A stretch of 64,000 nucleotides of DNA, from assembly GCF_040643635.1 (NCBI RefSeq), contig NZ_JBEYUS010000004.1, forward strand, positions 62,001-126,000, given 5' to 3'. The notes under the pieces were generated by a model. That model had not been told where the DNA came from and searched no databases. It saw nothing but the letters and a program-made list of their open reading frames with translations. Below are positions 1 to 7,637 of the stretch, piece by piece (positions within the stretch are counted from its first letter, which is position 1; every line of letters begins with the position of its first letter). A program made the translations under genes and the position numbers. This stretch comes from Saccharopolyspora_C sp040643635 (GTDB lineage: Bacteria > Actinomycetota > Actinomycetes > Mycobacteriales > Pseudonocardiaceae).

Positions 1-561
1 ATGTCCCCGAAGCACAAGGAAGCTGCCAGCATCGTCTCGGCCAATGCAGCGGCCGGGCGGAAAACACTGGTGTGGACGACGTTCGTGCGCAGCTTGATGA
101 CGCTCGAGCAGCTGCTCTCGGGGTTCAGCCCGGCGGTGGTGCACGGCGGAACGCCGGACAGGGACGAACAGCTCCGGCGCTTCCGCGAAGATCCGGATTG
201 CCGAGTGCTCATCTCGAATCCGGCCACCCTCGGCGAAGGGATCAGCCTGCACCAGGTCTGCCACGACGCCGTGTACGTGGACCGCGATTTCATGGCCGGA
301 CGCTTCATGCAGAGCATCGACCGGATCCACCGGCTGGGGCTCGCACCAGATGCGGATCCGCGGGTCACCGTTCTCGCTGCGCGCGGCACCGTCGACGAGG
401 TGGTGCACGTGCGCTTGGACCAGAAGCTGGAGTTCATGAGCAAGGTCCTCGACGATCCGGCGGTGCGCCAGCTCTCCGATCTCCAGGAAGAGCCTTCGGT
501 GGCCGGCGGGCTGGACCCGAGCGACGTGGCAGCCCTGCTCCGCCACCTGGGCAGTCCCTGA
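1..561 (+). CDS. SNF2-type helicase, C-terminal part (5' end outside window)
   Basis: Only the second RecA-like domain of a superfamily 2 helicase is visible; the reading frame is open at base 1, so the ATG there is probably internal. Helicase motifs V and VI can be read: a TLGEGISLH segment (about residues 77-85) followed by SIDRIHRLG (about 105-113), the arginine-finger region typical of SNF2/Rad54 ATPases. The motif Ia/IV-like region KTLVWTTFVRS lies at about residues 21-31. SNF2 proteins use ATP to move along duplex DNA. Beside a 5-methylcytosine methyltransferase and a Vsr nuclease, a role in DNA modification or phage defence (DISARM-like or another helicase-methylase system) is plausible, but the partners that would decide this lie upstream of the window. 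Confidence 0.85.
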   Translation: MSPKHKEAASIVSANAAAGRKTLVWTTFVRSLMTLEQLLSGFSPAVVHGGTPDRDEQLRRFREDPDCRVLISNPATLGEGISLHQVCHDAVYVDRDFMAGRFMQSIDRIHRLGLAPDADPRVTVLAARGTVDEVVHVRLDQKLEFMSKVLDDPAVRQLSDLQEEPSVAGGLDPSDVAALLRHLGSP

Positions 562-711
562 CCGAGCACGGCGAGCACCGGGCCGTTCGCGGTCCGGCGC
601 TCGCCGTCGTGCGCACTCCTGGCCTGCCGACGTCGGTAGAAGCTGGAGCCGTCCGCACCGCTGGCTGCCCGCGAATCACCGGATGGTGGGGTGCGGACGT
701 GCGGGACGACG

Positions 712-1200
712 TCAGCCCGTGCGACTAGTATCGCTACCATGTTCGATAGCCGCGATCGCAAGCTCGAACGCGGTTGCCAGCTGTTCGTGCTCCCAGATGC
801 GCAGGACTTCCCAGCCAGCACGTTCCAAGGCAGCCGTGACCGTCCGGTCCCGCTCCACGTTCCGCGCGAGCTTGGGCGCCCAGTACCACTCGTTCGACGT
901 GGGCTGCCTGCCATGCTCAGGACAGGCGTGCCAGAAGCAACCGTCCACGAAGATCGCTACTTTGCGCGCGGTGAAGACGATGTCCGGTCTGACCCGGATC
1001 CCGTCATCGAGCGACAACCGGTAGTCCTTCCGGTACCGGTACCCGAGGCGGTGGAGGGAACTGCGCAGCGCGAGCTCGGGCTTGGTGTCGCGCCGCTGGT
1101 TCGCCCGCATGTTGCGGGAGCGCCCTTCGCTCGCCGGCGCCGGATACGCGCCTCTCGCGTGGGCTGCCTCACGCGCCCTCTCCCGATCGTTCGCAGGCAT
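712..1200 (-). CDS. vsr: Vsr very-short-patch repair endonuclease
   Basis: The 162-residue product matches Vsr nucleases, which nick DNA 5' of T in the T:G mismatches left when 5-methylcytosine deaminates. Landmarks are NMRANQRRDTKPELALRS near the N terminus, an RPDIVF segment, FVDGCFWHACPEHG with the conserved His and Cys zinc ligands, NEWYW, and GWEVLRIWEHE near the end. The ATG at 1198-1200 was chosen because the similarity begins soon after it; a GTG further upstream would add a tail of no obvious family. It is transcribed away from the methyltransferase that starts at 1302. Pairing of vsr with a cytosine methyltransferase is the usual arrangement, since Vsr repairs damage the methylase causes. 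Confidence 0.93.
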   Translation of the reverse strand: MPANDRERAREAAHARGAYPAPASEGRSRNMRANQRRDTKPELALRSSLHRLGYRYRKDYRLSLDDGIRVRPDIVFTARKVAIFVDGCFWHACPEHGRQPTSNEWYWAPKLARNVERDRTVTAALERAGWEVLRIWEHEQLATAFELAIAAIEHGSDTSRTG

Positions 1201-1301
1201 GACCACCACACCAGTAAAGCCGTCCAACAGGGCCAAGCGGCCATGGGGCAAGATACCCGCTTAGCCCGTCGCGTCGCGCACACCCAGAAGGAGGAGACAC
1301 C

Positions 1302-2543
1302 GTGAACGACAGCTTCACCGCGGTGGAGATCTGCGCAGGCGCAGGCGGCCAGGTCCTCGGTCTCCACGAGGCCGGTTTCACGCACAAGCTCGCGGTCGAG
1401 CTCGACAGCAACGCCTGCGCCACGCTTCGCCACAACGGTCTCACCCCGGTCGCAGAAGGCGATGCGGCCGACAGCTCGGTGTGGAATCCGCAGGATTACG
1501 AGGGCGTGACACTGCTGGCCGGAGGGGTCCCGTGTCCTCCCTTCACGATCGCTGGCAAGCAGCTCGGAGCGGTCGACGAGCGAGACCTGTTCGCGTGGGC
1601 GGTCGAACAGGTGCCCGTGATCAAGCCGCGAGCACTCCTCCTGGAGAACGTCCGGGGCCTGAGCATGCCCCGGTTCGCCGGCTACCGGCAGCGCATCCTG
1701 GACAAGCTGACCGAGTACGGCTACGTCGGTGACTGGCAGCTCCTGCAGGCTTCGGACTTCTCCGTGCCGCAGCTGCGCCCGAGGTTCGTGCTGGTAGCGA
1801 TGAAGCTCGAGGACGCGGAGTACTTCCACTGGCCGGACCCCGCCGATTTCGATCCTGCACCCACCGTCGGCCAGGCTCTTTTCGAGCTCATGGGCGACTG
1901 GAAGGGCGCGGACGACTGGAAGGGGCACGCCGACAAGATCGCTCCTACCATTGTTGGCGGCTCCAAGAAGCACGGTGGCGCAGACCTCGGGCCGACGCGG
2001 GCGAAGCGCGCGTGGGCGCAGATGCACGTGGACGCGATGGGGCTCGCTGATGCACCCCCCGCCCAGGATGCCGAGTTCGCCGTCGGCCCGAAGCTCACGT
2101 GCGACATGGTGGAGGTGCTGCAAGGGTTCGCCGGCCGTTACGAGTACTCGTTCACCGGCAGGAAGACCTCCCGCTACCGGCAGATCGGCAACGCTTTCCC
2201 GCCACCGGTCGCGCACGCGGTGGGCAGCGCCATCATCGATGCCTTCCACCGGCGAGGACCGCGACGGCCCGTCGTCGTCGGTGAGCACGACCCGATCTAC
2301 AAGGCGCTCTTCAACGCCGACGATTTCCTCTCCGCGTCGAAGCTGACCAAGATCGCCGGGGTCGAGATGCACACCGCGGACCTGGAGCGCCACATCAGCA
2401 TGCTCAGCAAGGACTTCACCGTCGAAACCGTCACACACGGCCAAACGACGAAGTACAAGCTGAGCGGTTTCAACGGGTTCACCGGCCAGGAATCCCACCT
2501 CCGGCACGAAGCCTTCCTGAAGAACCGCGCCAAGATCAGTTGA
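1302..2543 (+). CDS. DNA (cytosine-5) methyltransferase
   Basis: This 413-residue protein transfers methyl from S-adenosylmethionine to C5 of cytosine. Motif I is EICAGAGGQVLGL (residues 8-20), motif IV with the catalytic Cys is GGVPCPPFTIAGK, motif VI is LLENVRG, and motif VIII and later motifs lie around QLRPRFVLVA. Motifs IX-X include RQIGNAFPPPVA. About 110 residues follow the last motif, an unusually long C-terminal tail with no fold I recognise. The GTG start at 1302 follows a strong ribosome site, AAGGAGGAG (1288-1296). It lies divergent from vsr and downstream of a helicase fragment, so it may be the modification component of a restriction or defence system. The target sequence cannot be read from the gene. 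Confidence 0.95.
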   Translation: MNDSFTAVEICAGAGGQVLGLHEAGFTHKLAVELDSNACATLRHNGLTPVAEGDAADSSVWNPQDYEGVTLLAGGVPCPPFTIAGKQLGAVDERDLFAWAVEQVPVIKPRALLLENVRGLSMPRFAGYRQRILDKLTEYGYVGDWQLLQASDFSVPQLRPRFVLVAMKLEDAEYFHWPDPADFDPAPTVGQALFELMGDWKGADDWKGHADKIAPTIVGGSKKHGGADLGPTRAKRAWAQMHVDAMGLADAPPAQDAEFAVGPKLTCDMVEVLQGFAGRYEYSFTGRKTSRYRQIGNAFPPPVAHAVGSAIIDAFHRRGPRRPVVVGEHDPIYKALFNADDFLSASKLTKIAGVEMHTADLERHISMLSKDFTVETVTHGQTTKYKLSGFNGFTGQESHLRHEAFLKNRAKIS

Positions 2544-2551
2544 TCTGGGGC

Positions 2552-2579
2552 TCGGCGGCGAGCAACAGCTCGCCGCCGA
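2552..2579 (+). terminator. hairpin terminator after the methyltransferase
   Basis: A perfect 12-bp stem (TCGGCGGCGAGC with its complement) and an AACA loop begin 9 bases after the methyltransferase stop. There is no U-tract, as is usual for high-GC actinomycete terminators. Confidence 0.65.
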
Positions 2580-2596
2580 CCCTCGCGCCACTCCGG

Positions 2597-2971
2597 TCAG
2601 CCAGCACCACTCCTGGTTTGCGGAGTTTCCAGGCATTTCCGCGGGGGTCGCAGCAGTTGTTGCTTTGCTCGGTGGAGTTCGTGCAGGCACCTTCGGCACC
2701 TCTTGGATGAGGTCGAGGGTGCCGAGTCGTTCCTGCCGGAGGGCTGTGACACCGAAGCGCGCGGCGACCGGGTCATCATCGGCAGCGTCGACGGCTTCTC
2801 CCGGTCGCAGCCCTCGAACCCACGCACGGCGCCTTCGGCGAGGAACAGCAGCAGCTGGGTGCGCCAGCTGTCCCGACTGGGCCGGTCGAACATCGCTTCC
2901 GCGAGCCAGCCGCCGCCCCGCCGGTCCGGTACCGGTGTCGGCTCAGGTGGCTCAGGCTCGTAGGTGTCCAT
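2597..2971 (-). CDS. hypothetical protein, possibly a remnant
   Basis: A 124-codon frame starts at an ATG (2969-2971). Its first 75 codons have the GC-rich third positions of a real gene and read as an acidic, Pro-rich N terminus followed by a helical stretch containing SWRTQLLLFLAEGAVRGFEG. The remaining third is Ser/Arg-rich and looks non-coding, which suggests the original 3' end has been lost or is out of frame. No ribosome site is obvious. It lies just downstream, on the same strand, of another damaged frame (2952-3655) and may be the tail of that gene. I do not recognise a family. Confidence 0.35.
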   Translation of the reverse strand: MDTYEPEPPEPTPVPDRRGGGWLAEAMFDRPSRDSWRTQLLLFLAEGAVRGFEGCDREKPSTLPMMTRSPRASVSQPSGRNDSAPSTSSKRCRRCLHELHRAKQQLLRPPRKCLETPQTRSGAG

Positions 2972-3655
2972 TTAGGACAGTTCTGGCACGGCCCGGTCGG
3001 TGGCGACGCCGAAGCCGGTAGCCGCAGCGTGAATCCGGCCCTGGCCCCCGGGCAACGCTCATCGCGGCCAGCACTGCCTGCCGTTGCCGTTGCCGCGTCC
3101 GCAGGGCCGGGCAGCGCGGGACGTTCGTGCTGCCGCAGCGGCGCAGGATCGGACAGGTGCGGTTCCAGCAGCAGGCCACGCAGCGAAGGTGACCCGTCGA
3201 GCAGGCCGGGAAGGCCGTCGCCAGTCGGTTCGTCAACTCGGACTGCTGCTGCACCTGCGCGGCGGCGCGGCGGCGCGGCGCACCGTTTCGGTGGTGGTGC
3301 GGGCAAGCCGCTTCGGGCTGCTGCGCTGGAAGGCGGCGGGGACTGAAGCCCAGGGAGCGCAACGATCCCGAGGAGCCCGCTGCGGCGGCGACCAGCCCGT
3401 CCCCGGAGGTGCGGCGCCTTCTGCAGCTCCAGCTGCAGGCGGGTCTGCCGGTTGAACTTCTCCATCGAGCCACGCACCTGTTCCCGCGCGGCTTCGTTTC
3501 GCTCTTCGCATGCGGCTCAGCCGTCGTCCGGACCGGACCACCGCTCTCCTGCCGTCGAGTTCGTTCCCGGCCGCCCACCGGGGCGCGCCAGACCTCAGCT
3601 CGACGGCCACCCTGGTGAGACCGTTCCAGCGGAACATCACGGGCGCGTCTTCCAT
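2952..3655 (-). pseudogene. frame-shifted remnant of an unidentified gene
   Basis: Coding-like sequence (high GC at third codon positions) moves between frames here. From the ATG at 3655 about 45 codons read well (MEDAPVMFRWNGLTRVAVEL). The signal then jumps to another frame whose segment EQVRGSMEKFNRQTRLQLEL (around 3440-3490) looks like a real amphipathic helix but has a stop just upstream at 3517-3519. A third frame carries the signal from about 3400 down to 2952. No single frame spans the region. The ATG is 16 bases after the WhiB stop, so the intact ancestor could have been the next gene of that operon. Sequencing error is an alternative to decay. Confidence 0.3.
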
Positions 3656-3671
3656 CCGAAGTGGACGTACG

Positions 3672-3953
3672 TCAGGCCGCGTCCGCGGCGAGTTCGGTGC
3701 GGGCGGCGACGCGGAGTTCTCGGCGCTCGCTTTCGCTGAGCCCGCCCCAGATCCCGGACAGGTCCGCGTTGCCCAGCGCGTAGCGCAGGCAGTCCTCGCG
3801 CACTTCGCAGGACGCGCAGATGCGCTTGGCCATCTTCCCGGACTGCCCCTTCTCCGGGAAGAACGCGTCCGGGTCGGACTGGGCGCATAGCGCCGACTGG
3901 TACCAGTCGGCCGCACCGGCCGGGGCGGTGATCGCATCGACGATCTTGATCAT
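3672..3953 (-). CDS. WhiB-family iron-sulfur transcriptional regulator
   Basis: This 93-residue Wbl protein has the four-Cys cluster-binding pattern: Cys in ALCAQ, then CASC and a fourth Cys in EDCLRYAL, about 30, 2 and 5 residues apart. The WhiB turn GIWGG follows, with a short basic tail (SERRELRV). Wbl proteins hold an oxygen- and NO-sensitive [4Fe-4S] cluster and act with the housekeeping sigma factor in actinobacteria only. The DPDAFFPEKG segment is typical of the WhiB1/WhiB2-like group. The start chosen is ATG 3951-3953, preceded by GAAAGAGAGG; longer upstream frames carry no family similarity. It is the second gene of a short operon, 47 bases after a small Cys-containing gene. Confidence 0.95.
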   Translation of the reverse strand: MIKIVDAITAPAGAADWYQSALCAQSDPDAFFPEKGQSGKMAKRICASCEVREDCLRYALGNADLSGIWGGLSESERRELRVAARTELAADAA

Positions 3954-4000
3954 TCGTACCTCTCTTTCGGGCGAAGTCACGGGTGGGAATTGCTCGATGT

Positions 4001-4207
4001 TCAGCGGCCGGGACCGGCCAGGTCGCGCACGCACGTTTCGCAGCGGGACCACTCGTCGAGCTTGCTGCCGAATGCGGGAACGGTCACGCATCCGCACAAG
4101 GCCACTCGCCCGTCCACTCCGCCAATGCGGACTTGGCGGGCATCGGCGGGCACGTGGTGCAGCATCTTCTGCAGAAGACCAGGCCACCAGCGCACGGCGT
4201 CGTTCAT
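4001..4207 (-). CDS. small Cys-containing protein upstream of whiB
   Basis: A 68-residue protein starts at ATG 4205-4207 with GGAAAGAAG as ribosome site. It opens with MNDAVRWWPGLLQKMLHHV and carries two Cys pairs, LCGC and RCETC, about 20 residues apart, suggesting a small zinc- or metal-binding fold. The length, clear ribosome site, good codon use and 47-base spacing to the WhiB gene support a real gene co-transcribed with it. Its function is unknown to me. A redox or regulatory partner of the Wbl protein is possible but is inference only. Confidence 0.7.
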   Translation of the reverse strand: MNDAVRWWPGLLQKMLHHVPADARQVRIGGVDGRVALCGCVTVPAFGSKLDEWSRCETCVRDLAGPGR

Positions 4208-4878
4208 ATTCACTTCTTTCCAAAGGTCGATCCCGGCAGCGGAGCGAGTCGGCGCGGGATCAGCGGAAGATCGGGCGCGCCGCGGATTCGCGGGGCGGGA
4301 ATCACCTCGCGGACGCGGCGGAAAAGGGGCGCCGGTGCGGTGCTCGGCGAGCAGCCGCACTACGGCGCAGTGCGGTGGAACGGACATGCAGCGCGACGGC
4401 GTCGTCGCAGCTCAGCAAGCCCCTCGAGGCTCACGGCCACCCGAATCGGCACCACCCGGGGAGGGCGGTGGGCACGGGGATTCGACCGGTCTCCACCGCG
4501 GGCGGACCGGGACCTGGTGTCGGCCCAGCAACTCTTCTCCTGTTCGGCAGGTCGTGCGCTGGGACCGGGCGGAGCCCCGAACTACCCGGTCCAGCTGAAA
4601 GGGAACTCACGTGCCGGTGCGACGACTCGACACGGAGCGAAATGAATTCCGAGACACCCGGCCAGCGGCCGGACGAACCACCGCACGGCACTGCCCCTAC
4701 GGCGAAACCGCCGCTGCGCAACGCGATGGACACCGGAACGCGGTGCTATGTCACGCGATCCGATGCCCGCCACTTTAACCACAACATTCGATGTTGTCCA
4801 GCAACCCATTTCGAACGCATCACGGCGCAATACCGAGTCCACTGTGAATCCGAAGTGGACGGGCGGTGACCGGGGAGC
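4208..4878. other. intergenic stretch, no gene seen
   Basis: About 670 bases lie between the divergent-facing promoter side of the whiB operon and the 3' end of the membrane-protein gene. Open frames here have shadow-like codon use. The only structured element seen is the palindrome at 4781-4797, in a relatively AT-rich patch (4730-4850) that may hold a promoter. Confidence 0.5.
4781..4797. promoter_or_regulatory. palindrome ACAACAT-TCG-ATGTTGT, candidate operator
   Basis: Two perfect 7-base arms flank a TCG centre, in one of the few AT-rich patches of the region. The size fits a dimeric repressor site. It is 574 bases upstream of the small Cys-protein start, so its target gene is uncertain. 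Confidence 0.4.
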
Positions 4879-5295
4879 TCAACCACGCCACGCCTCCCTG
4901 CCGTGCATCACCAGCGCGTAGACCACCAGCACGTCCACCACGATCGCCACCATCGACCACAGCGGGGATGCGGCGAACAGCACGACGTTCGCCAGCACGC
5001 TCACCACCGCCAGCACGACCGCGACCACCCGCGCCCAGAGCCTGCCGCCGAACAGGCCCAGCCCCACCGCGGTCAGCACCACGCCCAGCAGCAGGAAGCC
5101 GAGACCGACGCCGTAGAGGTCGACGGGCACCCACCGGCCGTCGGCCGCGACCCGCGCGCCGACCGGCCGGGCCAGCACGAACAAGCCGTTGACGATGTGC
5201 ACGACTCCCGTCAGCACCAGCAGGAAAGCCGCGAAGTACACCCAGCCGACCCAGGCGGTGGGCCGCTGCCGGGGATGAGGAACGAGCGTGGCCAT
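4879..5295 (-). CDS. DUF7144-type small membrane protein
   Basis: The 138-residue protein has four predicted membrane helices: WVYFAAFLLVLTGVVHIVNG, one around LYGVGLGFLLLGVVLTAVG, one around WARVVAVVLAVVSVLANVVL, and a final WSMVAIVVDVLVVYALVMHG. The layout, with a VNG after helix 1 and DVLVVYAL in helix 4, is that of the actinobacterial DUF7144 family of unknown function. Start ATG 5293-5295 is preceded by GGAGG. It stands alone, divergent from the GGDEF-EAL gene that begins at 5511. Confidence 0.85.
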   Translation of the reverse strand: MATLVPHPRQRPTAWVGWVYFAAFLLVLTGVVHIVNGLFVLARPVGARVAADGRWVPVDLYGVGLGFLLLGVVLTAVGLGLFGGRLWARVVAVVLAVVSVLANVVLFAASPLWSMVAIVVDVLVVYALVMHGREAWRG

Positions 5296-5510
5296 CACGA
5301 CCTCCGGTGCGGGATCTCCGATCACCACGCTGCCCCGCCGGGAACCGCCCGCACAGAGCCGAAAGCCCTGACCCGAATTCTTGCCGGTGTCACCGGTTCG
5401 GCGGTACCGTGAGCCGCCTCGGCCACGGTCGGGCGTCCGGTGCGGGCTTCTCCCTCGGCGGGCGCGACCGGTTCGGCACCTCCCGCGCAGTGCCGCGAAA
5501 CGGAGATCTG

Positions 5511-7574
5511 GTGAACGCACTCCCTCCCCTGCCCGGCACCGGTTTCCACCGCACCGGAACCCAGGTGGAGACCGAACGGCTGCTGGGCGCGCTGGCCGCC
5601 GACATGCGCGAGTACGCCATCTTCGCCCTCGACGCGCAGGGCCGGGTGACCACCTGGAACCGCGGTGCCCAGCTGATCAAGCAGTACACCAGCGCGGAGA
5701 TCATCGGGCGGCACTTCTCCACGTTCTACCCGGCGGAGTACGTCAACTCCGGCTATCCAGAGTGGGAGCTCGAACAGGCCGCCGCGCACGGCTTCTTCAT
5801 CGACCGCGGCTGGCGGCTGCGCAAGGACGGCTCCGCGTTCTGGGCGCACGTGGTGATCACCGCGCAGCGCACCACCGACGGCACCCTCGACGGGTTCATC
5901 AAGGTGACCCGCGACGAATCGGAGGCGGTCGCGCAGCGGGAGCGCTCGGACCGCCGGTTCACCGACCTGTTCCAGCTGGCGCCGACCGGGATCGCGCTGC
6001 TCGACGAGCGGGACCGCATCCTCGACGCCAACGGCGCGCTGTGCGAACTGCTCGGGTACCGCCCGCACGGCCTGCTGGCCGGCGAGCTGATGCACCCGCT
6101 GGACGGGGTGGCCGGGCTGGTGCCGCGCGCGGTGCCACCGGGCCGCGAGCCCGCGCCCGACTCGGTGGCGCAGCGGAGGCTCGCGCAGGTGGGCGGGCAA
6201 CCGATGTGGTGCGAGGTGCGGTGCGCGGCCTCGGTCGACCAGGACGGGAACCGGTTCTGGCTGGCGGTGTTCCAAGACCTCACCGAGCAGGTGCGGCGCA
6301 CCGAGGCCTTGCACTTCCAGGCGACCCACGACCAGCCGACCGGGCTGCTGAACCGGCGGGGCGTCAACGAGCTGCTCGCGCCGATGCTGTCGGGCGATGC
6401 CGCGGACCGGGTCGGGGTGCTGTTCTGCGACCTGGACAACTTCACCCGGTTCAACGATTCGCTGGGACACGACGCCGGGGACGAGCTGATGGCACTGCTG
6501 GCGCGGCGGCTGGTCGACGAGCTGCCGGAGTCGTGCACGCCCGCGCGGCTCTACGGCGACGAGTTCCTCATCATCTGCTCGGACCTGCCCGGCTGCGGCG
6601 GCCTCGAGGCGCTGCACCGCACGGTCGGGGACATCCTGTGCGCGACGACCCCGCTGCGCGGCAGGCTGCTCAGCGTCACGGCCACCTTCGGCGCGGCGAC
6701 CGCGCAGGCCGGCGTCACCCCGGCGGAGCTCATCCGATGGGCGGACGCGTCGATGCTGCAGGCGAAGCGGCGCGGGCACGGCCGCAGCGCGCCCGCGAGC
6801 GCACCCGCCCAGCTCGCCCTGGAGGAGGACCTGCGGGACGCCCTCGCGCACGACGGCCTGGAGCTGCACTTCCAGCCGGTGTTCCGCCGCGACGGCTCCA
6901 TCACGCTCGCCGAGGCGCTGGTGCGCTGGCCGCACCCGCAGCGCGGCCTGCTGCGCCCGGACACGATCCTGCCGGTCGCCACTCAGGGCGGCATGCTCGC
7001 CGACCTGGACCGCTGGGTGCTGCGGGCGGCGCTGCGCGAGGCGACGGGCTGGCGGCGGATCGGTGGCCGCGCGCCGGGCGTCGCGATCAACCTCTCCGGG
7101 CTCTCACCCGAGGACGACGGCTTCCACGAGGAGATCAGCGCCGAGATCGCCGCCAGCGGCATCGAACCGGGCCGGGTCGTGCTGGAGATGGTCGAGACGG
7201 TGCTGGTGGAGCTGCCCGCCCGCCCCCGGGGCGTGATGAGCGGGCTCGCGCGCGACGGGGTGCGGTTCGCGATGGACGACTTCGGCACCGGCTACTCGTC
7301 GCTGGCGCGGCTCAAGGACCTGCCCACCCAGATCGTGAAGCTGGACCGCCGGTTCGTCTCCGGGATGGGCACCGATCCGGTGGACCTCGGCATCGTCCGC
7401 GCGGTCATCGAGCTGGCGCACGCGATGGGCCGGATGTGCATCGCCGAGGGCGTGGAGAACACCACCCAGCACGACCTGCTCGACCACTTGGGCGTGGACG
7501 CCTACCAGGGTTTCCTGTTCGCCCACCCGACCCCGGCCGCCGACCTGCGCGCGCTGCTGGCCGGGAACTCCTGA
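5511..7574 (+). CDS. PAS-PAS-GGDEF-EAL cyclic-di-GMP protein
   Basis: This 687-residue cytoplasmic protein should sense a signal through two PAS domains (about residues 25-140 and 150-265) and act on cyclic-di-GMP. The diguanylate-cyclase domain (about 275-430) has FCDLDNFTRFND but its signature reads RLYGDEF, with Tyr for the first Gly of GGDEF, so synthesis may be weak or lost. The EAL domain (about 445-680) keeps its catalytic set: AEALVRW, AINLSG, LEMVETV, DDFGTGYSSL and CIAEGVEN, so phosphodiesterase activity is likely. GTG 5511 was chosen because GGAG (5502-5505) precedes it and the upstream frame is Arg/Gly-rich and shadow-like. The gene is monocistronic and followed by a strong hairpin. 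Confidence 0.93.
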   Translation: MNALPPLPGTGFHRTGTQVETERLLGALAADMREYAIFALDAQGRVTTWNRGAQLIKQYTSAEIIGRHFSTFYPAEYVNSGYPEWELEQAAAHGFFIDRGWRLRKDGSAFWAHVVITAQRTTDGTLDGFIKVTRDESEAVAQRERSDRRFTDLFQLAPTGIALLDERDRILDANGALCELLGYRPHGLLAGELMHPLDGVAGLVPRAVPPGREPAPDSVAQRRLAQVGGQPMWCEVRCAASVDQDGNRFWLAVFQDLTEQVRRTEALHFQATHDQPTGLLNRRGVNELLAPMLSGDAADRVGVLFCDLDNFTRFNDSLGHDAGDELMALLARRLVDELPESCTPARLYGDEFLIICSDLPGCGGLEALHRTVGDILCATTPLRGRLLSVTATFGAATAQAGVTPAELIRWADASMLQAKRRGHGRSAPASAPAQLALEEDLRDALAHDGLELHFQPVFRRDGSITLAEALVRWPHPQRGLLRPDTILPVATQGGMLADLDRWVLRAALREATGWRRIGGRAPGVAINLSGLSPEDDGFHEEISAEIAASGIEPGRVVLEMVETVLVELPARPRGVMSGLARDGVRFAMDDFGTGYSSLARLKDLPTQIVKLDRRFVSGMGTDPVDLGIVRAVIELAHAMGRMCIAEGVENTTQHDLLDHLGVDAYQGFLFAHPTPAADLRALLAGNS

Positions 7575-7584
7575 CCCGGTACGG

Positions 7585-7620
7585 CGAAGGGCCGCACCGG
7601 TGCCCCGGTGCGGCCCTTCG
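7585..7620. terminator. bidirectional hairpin between convergent genes
   Basis: A perfect 16-bp stem (left arm CGAAGGGCCGCACCGG) with a TGCC loop lies between the stop of the GGDEF-EAL gene and the stop of the symporter gene. It can serve both strands. Confidence 0.85.
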
Positions 7621-7637
7621 CGGTGGTGCGGCGGGCG

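Noticed and set aside
957..2699. Minus-strand open frame over the methyltransferase gene
   Set aside because: The plus strand has all cytosine-methyltransferase motifs and a strong ribosome site.
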